From the NCBI GenBank assembly GCA_938004025.1, contig CALKXC010000227.1, positions 1-5,319 of the forward strand: a DNA stretch of 5,319 bases, read 5' to 3'. The notes beneath the pieces were generated by a model. That model searched no databases. It had not been told where the DNA came from and saw only the letters and a list, made by a program, of their open reading frames with translations. Of this stretch, positions 1 to 5,293 are shown piece by piece; the stretch's first letter is position 1; each line of letters opens with the position of its first letter. Source of the DNA: an uncultured Leucothrix sp. GTDB taxonomy: Bacteria > Pseudomonadota > Gammaproteobacteria > Thiotrichales > Thiotrichaceae. The position numbers and the translations under genes are program-made.

Positions 1-30
1 GTTGAACGAAGCCGCTACGCGGCAAGGCTG
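1..30. other. Left terminal region of the IS91-like element with hairpin
   Basis: GCCGC (11-15) pairs with GCGGC (19-23) over a TAC loop; alternatively AGCC (10-13) pairs with GGCT (26-29). Terminal palindromes like this mark the ter end of IS91-type elements. The first seven bases, GTTGAAC, are the exact reverse complement of 2282-2288 beyond the other end. They match the integron GTTRRRY core and contain GAAC, so they could be an attC core, a flanking target, or an element terminus. The window starts here, so this cannot be resolved. Confidence 0.4.
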
Positions 31-52
31 AGCACCGTGAGCATGTCTTATG

Positions 53-104
53 CCTCATTAATTGTTCAAACACCTTATGAGGAGGTGTTTCAACAATGAG
101 GATG
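53..104 (+). promoter_or_regulatory. Leader hairpin overlapping the recombinase ribosome binding site
   Basis: The recombinase Shine-Dalgarno sequence is GAGG at 98-101, seven bases before ATG109. Outside the 62-96 inverted repeat, CCTCA (53-57) can pair with TGAGG (97-101), leaving a four-base bulge (58-61). That would bury the ribosome site in the stem. A stronger purine tract, GAGGAGG (79-85), sits in the loop and upper stem and precedes a different ATG at 96. This arrangement could hold recombinase translation low. The pairing is seen in the sequence; the regulatory role is inference. Confidence 0.4.
62..96. repeat. Inverted repeat, 14-base arms and 7-base spacer; candidate recombinase core site
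   Basis: Arm TTGTTCAAACACCT (62-75) and arm AGGTGTTTCAACAA (83-96) are inverted copies with one mismatch (C67 opposite C91), separated by the 7-base spacer TATGAGG (76-82). Two recombinase-binding arms around a 6-8 base crossover region is the usual layout of tyrosine-recombinase core sites (loxP, FRT, dif). It lies 12 bases before the recombinase start codon. As RNA it would instead form a strong hairpin in the leader. Both roles are possible; neither is shown by the sequence alone. Confidence 0.5.
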
Positions 105-108
105 TACC

Positions 109-1014
109 ATGAAACCATCAGACCAACGACGTTTTGATGCACAGTATAAGAAACTACTCACAGCACTCAAGCTCCATAACTTTAGCAGAACCACCATCGA
201 TATCTATGCCCGAGCGGTGCGACGGATTGTGGCTAACACCGATTGTCCGCCTGATCGTTTAACGAAGGATCAATGCCGGGATCATTTCTCAGCACTGATA
301 GACTCACATTCGTGGAGTACTGTGATCTCCGACAGGGCTGGATTAGCTTTCTTTTTTAAATATGTGCTGAACAAAAAATGGGACTGGGGCTCGATTGTTA
401 AACCTAAGAGGATTCAATCGCTTCCAGATGTGATCACGTACGATCAGGTTGCGCAGTTACTCACAGCGACACGGGAGCAGCGCTATCAAAGCTATTTTCT
501 GTGTACCTACAGCATGGGCCTAAGGCTAACTGAATCGCTAGGCCTAGAAGTTGATGATATCGATGCCGAGCAAATGCGAGTCCACGTTCGATTGGGCAAA
601 GGGCGTAAAGATCGTTATGTGATTCTGCCGCAGCAGACGCTGATTATATTACGGCGTTACTGGGCAACGCATCGGCATCCGCGTTACCTATTTCCGGCAG
701 GACAGAATGCAACTGAGCGCTTCAGGGCTGTGAAAACGATGAGTAAGAGCGGCGTTCAGAGAACGATACGCTTGATTGCTCGGGATGCAAAGATCCGTAC
801 ACGGGTCACCACTCATACGCTGAGACATTGCTATGCCACGCATTTACTCGAAAGAGGGCTTAGCCTGCGCCACATTCAGAATCAGTTGGGGCATGAGTCA
901 ATAAACACCACGTTGATTTATACCAAGCTAACGGAGCCAGCTGAGCAATTGGCGATCACCGTCATTAATGAAATGATCGATCAATTGCCCAGTAAGCTTG
1001 ATGCACGGGACTGA
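109..1014 (+). CDS. Tyrosine recombinase (phage-integrase family) of an IS91-like element
   Basis: A 301-residue site-specific DNA recombinase that would cut and rejoin DNA through a 3'-phosphotyrosine. It has an N-terminal SAM-like core-binding domain (about residues 10-95) and a C-terminal catalytic domain (about 105-285). The full active site is visible: Arg139 in GLRLTE, Lys164 in GKGRKDR, His236 and Arg239 in HTLRH, His262 in LGHES, and Tyr271 in IYTKL. The start is ATG109 with GAGG at 98-101. The stop is two bases before the transposase GTG, so the two are probably co-transcribed and perhaps translationally coupled. Some IS91-family elements carry such a gene beside the transposase; a role in resolving multimers or joints is a reasonable inference. 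It is not an obvious integron integrase IntI: I see no IntI-specific insert, and it sits inside the IS. No clear sigma-70 promoter was found upstream. Confidence 0.93.
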   Translation: MKPSDQRRFDAQYKKLLTALKLHNFSRTTIDIYARAVRRIVANTDCPPDRLTKDQCRDHFSALIDSHSWSTVISDRAGLAFFFKYVLNKKWDWGSIVKPKRIQSLPDVITYDQVAQLLTATREQRYQSYFLCTYSMGLRLTESLGLEVDDIDAEQMRVHVRLGKGRKDRYVILPQQTLIILRRYWATHRHPRYLFPAGQNATERFRAVKTMSKSGVQRTIRLIARDAKIRTRVTTHTLRHCYATHLLERGLSLRHIQNQLGHESINTTLIYTKLTEPAEQLAITVINEMIDQLPSKLDARD

Positions 1015-1016
1015 TC

Positions 1017-2075
1017 GTGAGTATTGTAGAGAGCGTACTGCGCTACAGAACCGATTTTCTTAAGCGTTATGGGTCACGATTAAGTGATGAGCACAGACAT
1101 GCCTTGTCAGCGATTACGCGGTGCCGTACGGAGCACTACGGACAGTTAAGCTGGCATTGTGGTGGTTGTGATCAGACTCGCCATCTTTACCGCTCCTGTG
1201 GACACAGGGGGTGTCCGCGTTGCCAGACACAAGATAATGAACAGTGGCTATCTCGACAGCAGGAGAAGCTGTTGCCGGTAGAGTATTTCATGGTCACTTT
1301 TACGCTACCTGCAGAGCTTCGAGACATTGCGTGGAAGCATCAGAAAACGGTGTATGAGCTCTTGCTAAGCAGTGCGGTAACAACCTGCCGTGACTTTGCG
1401 GTGAACGATAAACAGCTCAAAGGTGAGATCGGGCTAAGTGCCGTGTTGCACACCCAGACCAGACGCTTAGATTATCATCCACACGTACATCTGATTATTC
1501 CCGCCGGGGCTATTGATCAGAAGCGCAGAAGATGGCGAGTAAAAAGCGGTGGTTTTCTGTTCTCGCATAAAGCACTGGCGAAGGTGTATCGAGCCAGAAT
1601 GCTCAAGGGCTTGTCGGTATCTGGACTACTGCCTACGCGTAAACTGCCTAAAAGCTGGGTTGTTGATTGTCGTAGTGTTGGCAGTGGACTGCCTGCGTTG
1701 CAGTATCTGTCCAAGTATCTGTATCGAGGTGTCATCGCAGAAAAGCAGATTGTGAGCGATGACGGTCAGCGAGTGACATTCTCATACCGAGAGGGTGGTT
1801 CTGGCAAACGATTAACACGAACCGTTGATGGACCACACTTTATCTGGTTGCTCATTCAGCATACGTTGCCAAAGGGTTTTCGTCGTGTTCGAGACTATGG
1901 GTTTTTGCACGGCAACGCAAAGAGAAAACGCTTGTTGGTTCAGTGGTGTCTGAAGGTGACCATTCCGGTACACAAAGCATTGAATAAGAAACCGGGAGTG
2001 ATGTGCCGCTCATGCGGTACGAGCATGGTATGTCGAGGGTTTACTGCGCTGCCGATACGGTTCGGGTATGGGTAG
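1017..2075 (+). CDS. IS91-family HUH (Y2) transposase
   Basis: A 352-residue rolling-circle transposase that would nick the element's origin end, attach covalently to DNA through tyrosine and drive single-strand transfer next to GTTC/GAAC targets. The N-terminal zinc-binding region has Cys48/Cys51 (CGGC) and Cys61, His63, Cys66, Cys69 (CGHRGCPRC). The metal-binding HUH motif is HPHVH at 154-158 (His156, His158). The two-tyrosine motif is YLSKY at 230-234. The family-typical VRDYGFLH lies at 291-298 and a CxxC at 330-333. The start is GTG1017, two bases after the recombinase stop, with GGGA at 1007-1010 as a modest ribosome site. All key residues are present, and the length (slightly short of the 380-420 residues I recall for the family) looks complete. 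Longer open frames on either strand inside it are overlaps without family signal. Confidence 0.94.
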   Translation: MSIVESVLRYRTDFLKRYGSRLSDEHRHALSAITRCRTEHYGQLSWHCGGCDQTRHLYRSCGHRGCPRCQTQDNEQWLSRQQEKLLPVEYFMVTFTLPAELRDIAWKHQKTVYELLLSSAVTTCRDFAVNDKQLKGEIGLSAVLHTQTRRLDYHPHVHLIIPAGAIDQKRRRWRVKSGGFLFSHKALAKVYRARMLKGLSVSGLLPTRKLPKSWVVDCRSVGSGLPALQYLSKYLYRGVIAEKQIVSDDGQRVTFSYREGGSGKRLTRTVDGPHFIWLLIQHTLPKGFRRVRDYGFLHGNAKRKRLLVQWCLKVTIPVHKALNKKPGVMCRSCGTSMVCRGFTALPIRFGYG

Positions 2076-2197
2076 TGAGAATCTAGTCGTTTGAACTATT
2101 GGCCCATCAACATGGGGGATGCTGTCCGACTATGACGAGCGGACGGCGTGAATAGCTATCACCGAATTTAGGGGTGAGACATCTCTACGCGTAAAAT

Positions 2198-2221
2198 AAG
2201 GGAGTTTGGTTAAGCTCCCTT
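2198..2221 (+). terminator. Stem-loop downstream of the transposase, possible weak terminator
   Basis: AAGGGAGTTT (2198-2207) pairs with AAGCTCCCTT (2212-2221), with one G-T wobble, over a GGTT loop. Only TTGT follows rather than a long T run, so it is a weak intrinsic terminator at best; it could equally be structure belonging to the element's origin end. Two other hairpins precede it: CCCAT/ATGGG (2103-2116) and GCTGTCCG/CGGACGGC (2121-2147). Otherwise 2076-2281 holds no gene that I can see. Confidence 0.35.
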
Positions 2222-2249
2222 GTACGGTGGCTGATTTAATTGCATTATA

Positions 2250-2285
2250 AAAGAGCGATCGTAGAGCCAAGCACCGGGCTTGTTC
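2250..2285 (+). other. Right end (oriIS-like) of the IS91-like element and its GTTC target
   Basis: AGCC (2265-2268) pairs with GGCT (2277-2280), or AAGC (2269-2272) with GCTT (2278-2281), just inside the end. The next four bases are GTTC (2282-2285), the tetranucleotide that borders the origin end of IS91-family insertions. These same bases are the start of the GTTCAAC attC core, so the element sits exactly at the edge of an attC. Confidence 0.55.
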
Positions 2286-2335
2286 AACATCGGATCAAGT
2301 CGCGGCTACGCGCGACTTATCCTTTTCCGTTATGC
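2282..2335. repeat. attC1: integron attC recombination site (54 bp)
   Basis: Outer cores are GTTCAAC (2282-2288) and GTTATGC (2329-2335). Between them GGAT-C-AAGTCGCG (2292-2304) pairs with CGCGACTTATCC (2311-2322) over the loop GCTACG, leaving C2296 unpaired. Imperfect palindromes with conserved cores and an extrahelical base are the signature of attC. The unpaired C followed by AAG resembles the extrahelical base of the left half of classical attC sites, which favours reading this one on the plus strand. The neighbouring gene orientation and the other attC favour the minus strand, where GCATAAC would be the leading core. Orientation is therefore left open. Confidence 0.75.
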
Positions 2336-3026
2336 GTCGTCACGTGAAGTTATCGCAATCGAATCACTATAATCATCTCTTATTGTGCTAATTGTCTTTT
2401 CTATGTATTTAGCAACGAAGGAGAAATACAAAATTACTTCAATTATAAAAAATACACCGCTCATTAGTGCTCCTTCGACTCCGCCAATTACGGCGCTAAC
2501 TGCTACTAGGCTTAGCACGCACCAGACGAAGGCGATAATGCGGGGTAGGTAGGCGTGCAAAATCTCGCCTAAGTCATGGCGTCCATGCCGTGTATTTTTA
2601 CTATCTCGATAGGGAACCGTTATAGGGAAATTAAATAATAATCTACGTTGTAATAATTTTTCCTGAACTTGTCTTTCTTGCTTCATGACCCTTACGACTT
2701 GTCTAGCTGCGGCCATGGAAACAAATGATGCGTAACAAAGAAATAGTCCTAGGAAGATAATCCCAGATAGTGCGATTAGTTTCTCATAAGGATGTAAAAC
2801 AACTTGATATTTTTGCGCTGTTGTTAAAGCACTTATCTAGTGCGCCGAATGTTGATTGCCTAATTCCAAGTCCTATGAAAAATGCGGAAAAGAGGAATGA
2901 GTTTCCCGCGATTAACCAGGTCATTCGTTGTCCAAGTAAATTAAATTCTTTATCGATTTGATCAGTTAGTTTCTCGTGTAGCCATTTAATTCGTTCAGTC
3001 TCTTTACATTTATCGCAATCTCTCAT
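2330..3026 (-). pseudogene. Hypothetical four-helix membrane protein, split by a frameshift
   Basis: Two minus-strand reading frames form one protein. The first runs from ATG at 3026 for about 72 residues; the second continues down to TAA at 2332-2330. The frames overlap around a run of five A (minus strand, plus-strand T 2810-2814). Removing one A fuses them into exactly 231 residues. The fused protein has an N-terminal CDKC (residues 4-7), then QRMTWLIAGNSFLF starting transmembrane helix 1 (about 37-54), helix 2 (83-103), a charged cytoplasmic stretch (105-155) and helices 3-4 (160-206). This layout, with the RMTWLIAxxSFLF-type motif, recalls a broad class of uncharacterised bacterial membrane proteins; I assign no function. 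The stop codon lies in the attC1 core. The shift may be a real mutation, a sequencing error or, less likely, programmed. Confidence 0.7.
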
Positions 3027-3047
3027 TATATTTTTCTTATAAATTCA

Positions 3048-3053
3048 ATTATA
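3048..3053 (-). promoter_or_regulatory. Possible -10 element for the cassette A gene
   Basis: On the minus strand TATAAT lies 21 bases before the ATG at 3026, in a very AT-rich leader between the gene and attC2. No good -35 hexamer stands 16-18 bases further upstream and no clear Shine-Dalgarno precedes the ATG. A private promoter inside a cassette is known for some arrays; here it is only suggested. Confidence 0.3.
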
Positions 3054-3091
3054 TTTGGGCAAGGGTAATATTACACGTATTCTAGGTAGAC

Positions 3092-3194
3092 GCATAACAT
3101 TTGCCGTAACTTGCAGTTGCGGCGCGGCCTGGTTCTGAGGTACTCATTTGGTTCAGGTCGCGGCGCAACTGTCGAGTTCACGGCTGGGTTAGGT
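3092..3194 (-). repeat. attC2: integron attC recombination site (103 bp)
   Basis: Cores are GCATAAC (3092-3098) and GTTAGGT (3188-3194). The intervening halves pair along GCCGT, AACT, CAGTTGCG and CGCG. Read on the minus strand (leading core ACCTAAC) the site has 8 bases, an unpaired G, six paired bases (AACTCG), an unpaired A, then more stem. The six-base spacing between two extrahelical bases matches classical attC sites such as that of aadA cassettes, and the far side has the usual 9 bases before the terminal core. The first extrahelical base is G rather than the usual C. The apical part (about 3126-3160) is the variable loop region. This geometry makes the minus strand the likely array direction. 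Confidence 0.82.
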
Positions 3195-3273
3195 TTGCGA
3201 CACAGATACTGAGTGTGAATTAACCAGTACATGACTTTTTCTGAGCAGATGGTTGTACACCAGAGACATAACG

Positions 3274-3906
3274 CTATGAGTTCCTTGGCTCGATGTTCTT
3301 AATAGAAAGGAATCCAGCTGCGGCGATCATCAGGGCACCTGATACTTTGTTGATCAATGAGAATTGGAACATCTTTATATGCTTGGTCGCCTGTATTCCG
3401 GCCATAGCCCAAGCGTACGGAATAACGCCGTCGATTATAATATAGGTGGAGCCCAAGATAAGTAATTGAGGAAGAATCGCAGAACTCGTATCAATGAACT
3501 GAGGAAATAGAGCTGCAAAAAATGCGACTGCGAATGGATTTGCCAACGAAGTGAAGAATCCTTGTTTGTACAGACGTAGCTTATTATCAGAGCTGGTCTC
3601 TATGTCATCTGACGAGTTGTCAGACGATAGGAATAATTTCAGCCCTATCCAGGCTAAATAGAATACTCCCAGCCATTTGACGATCATAAATGCGGTTGCT
3701 GAAGTTGCGATAATAGCGGCTAGACCGAATGCGGCAGCAGTCATTTGCAGGCAATTGGCGCTGAGGTCTCCGGCTATGGTCCATTTACTACGTTTCAGTC
3801 CGTAACGAATACTGTTAGAGATTATAAGAAGCTGACTAGTATCTGGAGGAGTTGCGAAGAACACTCCCACGGCAGCTAGATAAAGCAGATAACTTTCTAT
3901 ACTCAT
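3274..3906 (-). CDS. LysE/RhtB-family amino acid exporter
   Basis: A predicted inner-membrane exporter of amino acids or related small metabolites, 210 residues from ATG at 3906. Family features are the N-terminal TPPDTSQLLIISNSIRYG (classical TPGPD with GP replaced by PD) leading into a Gly-rich helix, QGFFTSLANPFAVAFFAALFPQF in the middle, and the terminal SGALMIAAAGFL. About six hydrophobic helices are visible, with a polar linker (SSDNSSDDIETSSDN) after the third. An ATG 12 codons upstream (3942) has no ribosome site; the 3906 start has a weak GAGA/GAG stretch and gives the family's usual length of about 205-210, so I prefer it. The substrate cannot be told. It is the cargo gene of cassette B. 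The altered TPGPD motif is unusual but not clearly disabling. Confidence 0.85.
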   Translation of the reverse strand: MSIESYLLYLAAVGVFFATPPDTSQLLIISNSIRYGLKRSKWTIAGDLSANCLQMTAAAFGLAAIIATSATAFMIVKWLGVFYLAWIGLKLFLSSDNSSDDIETSSDNKLRLYKQGFFTSLANPFAVAFFAALFPQFIDTSSAILPQLLILGSTYIIIDGVIPYAWAMAGIQATKHIKMFQFSLINKVSGALMIAAAGFLSIKNIEPRNS

Positions 3907-4106
3907 GTGCTCAATATCTCTGCAACTGGTTTTTATAAACATACCAGATTGCTGTAACAGAAAATATCGATACTTTAATGAGGTCCGTGTATTACAGAAG
4001 TCAGGAAAATCTTGAGAAAAAGTATGCGAGTAAATCTTGTATCTTCAGCGCTGAGAGTTAGAGCTTCACAGAAGGGTAATACCGAAGTGTTAATGTAGCT
4101 CTCACT

Positions 4107-4161
4107 GGGGACACCGAAACAAATCTGAAGGCGAAGACCTTGAATGTTAGACGGGTGCCCC
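4107..4161 (+). ncRNA. Target-binding loop of the predicted bridge RNA
   Basis: The outer stem is GGGG(A)CACC (4107-4115) with GGTGCCCC (4154-4161). The inner hairpin is AAGG (4128-4131) with CCTT (4138-4141). The internal loop has 12 bases on each side. The right side carries AATGTTAG (4143-4150), the exact reverse complement of CTAACATT (5296-5303) at the right junction; the match extends to nine bases if T5295 is counted. The left side carries ACAAATCT (4119-4126), ending in the CT core as a left target guide does in IS621. Together they predict the target ACAAATCTAACATT. The left flank candidates share AAATCT with it. Confidence 0.65.
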
Positions 4162-4242
4162 GCCCACCATTGACGCATTCCCTGGAGCATCCTGAGTCGA
4201 CGAACTCGTATAACAAGGCCTGAAAGTCAATATTGTGGGCGG
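4161..4242 (+). ncRNA. Donor-binding loop of the predicted bridge RNA
   Basis: The outer stem is CGCCCAC (4161-4167) with GTGGGCG (4235-4241), then ATTGAC (4169-4174) with GTCAAT (4226-4231). The inner hairpin is GAGT (4194-4197) with ACTC (4204-4207). The left internal loop carries GAGCATC (4185-4191), identical to the element's right end GAGCATC (5290-5296), as a left donor guide should be. The guide then has CT where the DNA has TA, so one extra C must be allowed if the core is CT. The right loop carries ACAAG (4213-4217), complementary to CTTGT at the proposed left end. Confidence 0.52.
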
Positions 4243-4287
4243 AACTCCCTAGTTTTTAAGCATAAGATCTTTTTGGGAGACTGACAA

Positions 4288-5280
4288 GTGAACATTATTG
4301 GTGTTGATGTAGATTCTACGTTCTTGGTTTGCCAGATTAGTCGAGGGGGTAAGCCGAGTTCCCATAGTCAATTTAACAATACGCTAGCGGGGCACCGCAA
4401 GTTCATAAAGTGGGCAACTAGTGGTGGATCTAATGCACGTGTTTGCATGGAAGCTACGGGGGTGTATTCATTGCCCTTTGCACTGTGTTTAGATAAAGAG
4501 CCTGGGATTGAAGTCTCAGTAGTTAATCCCCGAGCGATAAAGCAATATGGTGGTTCGATAATGCAGCGTGGTAAAACAGATTTAATGGATGCCGCTGTCA
4601 TTTTGGATTATGCGCAACGTTTACCATTTAGGAAATGGCAACCACCGAATGAAAAAGCACTAGAAATACAGCATATATGTCGACGCATTATTCAACTAAA
4701 TGCCGAGCATACAAGAGAAAATAATCGACACAAAGCAGCAAAACGGCTGGGAGCGTTAGGTAAAGTAGTTGCTCATGATACCAAGCTTAGTATGAGCTAT
4801 ATACAGCGTCGAATTCAATCTCTGGAGCAGGCGGCCCTAGAGCACATTGAGTGCGTTCCAGAGCTAAAAGCTCTGTTAGAGCTGTTGTGTTCTACAACAG
4901 GAATAGCAGGCAAGACGGGTCCACGTATATTGGCGGAACTGATGACGTTGCCACAAGACATGAGTGCGAAGCAGTGGGTAGCCCATGCGGGGCTGGATCC
5001 GAGGCCTAATGAGTCAGGGGCTAGTGTAAGTAAATCCCGTCGAATAAGCCGACAAGGGAATATGTACTTACGCAACGCACTTTACTTTCCAGCACTGGTT
5101 GCTAGCCGAAGAGATCCAAACGTTAAGGCCTACTACGAGAAGATGCTAGCTGCCGGTAAAAAGCCACTTCAAGCGATAGTGGCGATCATGAGGAAGTTGT
5201 TGGTATCAACTTGGGGAATGTTCAAGCATTCAAAGCAATGGGATGGAGATAAGTTCTATGTAATGCCAATTGAGGCTTGA
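4288..5280 (+). CDS. IS110-family transposase (DEDD RuvC-like recombinase)
   Basis: A 330-residue recombinase expected to act with a bridge RNA to join the element's ends to a target at a two-base core. The N-terminal RuvC-like DEDD domain shows Asp7 (IIGVDVD), Glu55 (CMEATGVY), and Asp98 with Asp101 (GKTDLMDA). A helical middle follows (about 120-195). The C-terminal Transposase_20 region has TTGIAGKTGPRILAEL (203-218), VAHAGLDPRPNESG (231-244) and SRQGNMYLRNAL (254-265). Ser243 in NESG is the likely catalytic serine by family analogy. The start is GTG4288 with GGGAG at 4275-4279, a good ribosome site. The length is typical of the family and no key residue is missing, so it looks functional. 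The stop is only 15 bases before the proposed right end of the element. Confidence 0.95.
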   Translation: MNIIGVDVDSTFLVCQISRGGKPSSHSQFNNTLAGHRKFIKWATSGGSNARVCMEATGVYSLPFALCLDKEPGIEVSVVNPRAIKQYGGSIMQRGKTDLMDAAVILDYAQRLPFRKWQPPNEKALEIQHICRRIIQLNAEHTRENNRHKAAKRLGALGKVVAHDTKLSMSYIQRRIQSLEQAALEHIECVPELKALLELLCSTTGIAGKTGPRILAELMTLPQDMSAKQWVAHAGLDPRPNESGASVSKSRRISRQGNMYLRNALYFPALVASRRDPNVKAYYEKMLAAGKKPLQAIVAIMRKLLVSTWGMFKHSKQWDGDKFYVMPIEA

Positions 5281-5293
5281 TTTCTTAGAGAGC

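Larger units (their letters stand above)
8..2281 (+). mobile_element. IS91-family-like element with tyrosine recombinase and HUH transposase
   Basis: The element comprises two adjacent plus-strand genes (tyrosine recombinase, then IS91-type transposase) flanked by non-coding ends with small hairpins. IS91 elements move by rolling-circle transposition, make no target duplication and insert next to GTTC/GAAC. Here the end downstream of the transposase, where the replication origin (oriIS) of this family lies, stops at T2281 directly before GTTC (2282-2285), as expected. Both ends carry an AGCC...GGCT mini-hairpin (10-13 with 26-29; 2265-2268 with 2277-2280) and the 7-mer AGCACCG (31-37; 2270-2276). 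The right end is well placed by GTTC. The left end is less certain: bases 1-7 (GTTGAAC) may be flank or part of the element. Nothing in either gene suggests decay, so the element may be active. Confidence 0.72.
2288..3097 (-). mobile_element. Integron gene cassette A (unknown membrane protein)
   Basis: Read on the minus strand, the cassette begins with TTATGC from the GTTATGC core of attC2 and ends in attC1, whose leading core is GCATAAC, the exact complement of its own first core. Matching cores at the two ends of one cassette are expected, because they come together in the excised circle. The single gene is in the sense direction with a leader of about 70 bases, and it stops inside the attC core, a common cassette layout. 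The alternative plus-strand parse is 2330-3188, with an antisense gene. Confidence 0.6.
4058..4257 (+). ncRNA. Predicted IS110 bridge RNA
   Basis: Three stem-loops in a row lie just upstream of the transposase. The first pairs AGAGCT (4060-4065) with AGCTCT (4097-4102). The second and third (4107-4161 and 4161-4242) each have an outer stem, a large two-sided internal loop and a short inner hairpin with a six-base loop (CGAAGA and CGACGA). This is the order described for the IS621 bridge RNA: 5' stem-loop, target-binding loop, donor-binding loop. The total of about 190 bases is close to its size of about 177. Guide-like segments in the internal loops match the right junction and the element end (see the separate entries). 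AACT/AGTT followed by TTT (4243-4257) could end the RNA. The RNA ends are approximate. Confidence 0.68.

Noticed and set aside
109..1014. Interpretation of the tyrosine recombinase as the integron integrase IntI
   Set aside because: It sits inside the IS91-like element, two bases before its transposase, with no attI-like site or IntI-specific insert that I could see.
1517..1755. Open frames on both strands inside the IS91 transposase
   Set aside because: They overlap a strongly supported transposase with conserved motifs and show no independent evidence.
2770..2961. 63-residue plus-strand open frame
   Set aside because: It is antisense to the frameshifted membrane protein gene, whose two frames form a coherent product, and has no ribosome site or family signal.
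3266..3273. ATAACG/CGTTAT next to the exporter stop, resembling an attC core
   Set aside because: No partner core or inverted half lies at attC distance, so it is probably chance.
3907..3942. Upstream ATG that would lengthen the LysE-type exporter by 12 residues
   Set aside because: There is no ribosome site in front of it, and the added residues are polar and untypical of the family.
3975..4190. 71-residue minus-strand open frame (MLQGMRQWWAG...)
   Set aside because: It lies over the structured region predicted as bridge RNA, has no recognisable domain, and its openness is better explained by that RNA on the other strand.
4368..5075. Minus-strand open frames inside the IS110 transposase
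   Set aside because: They are shadows of a gene with clear DEDD and Transposase_20 motifs.
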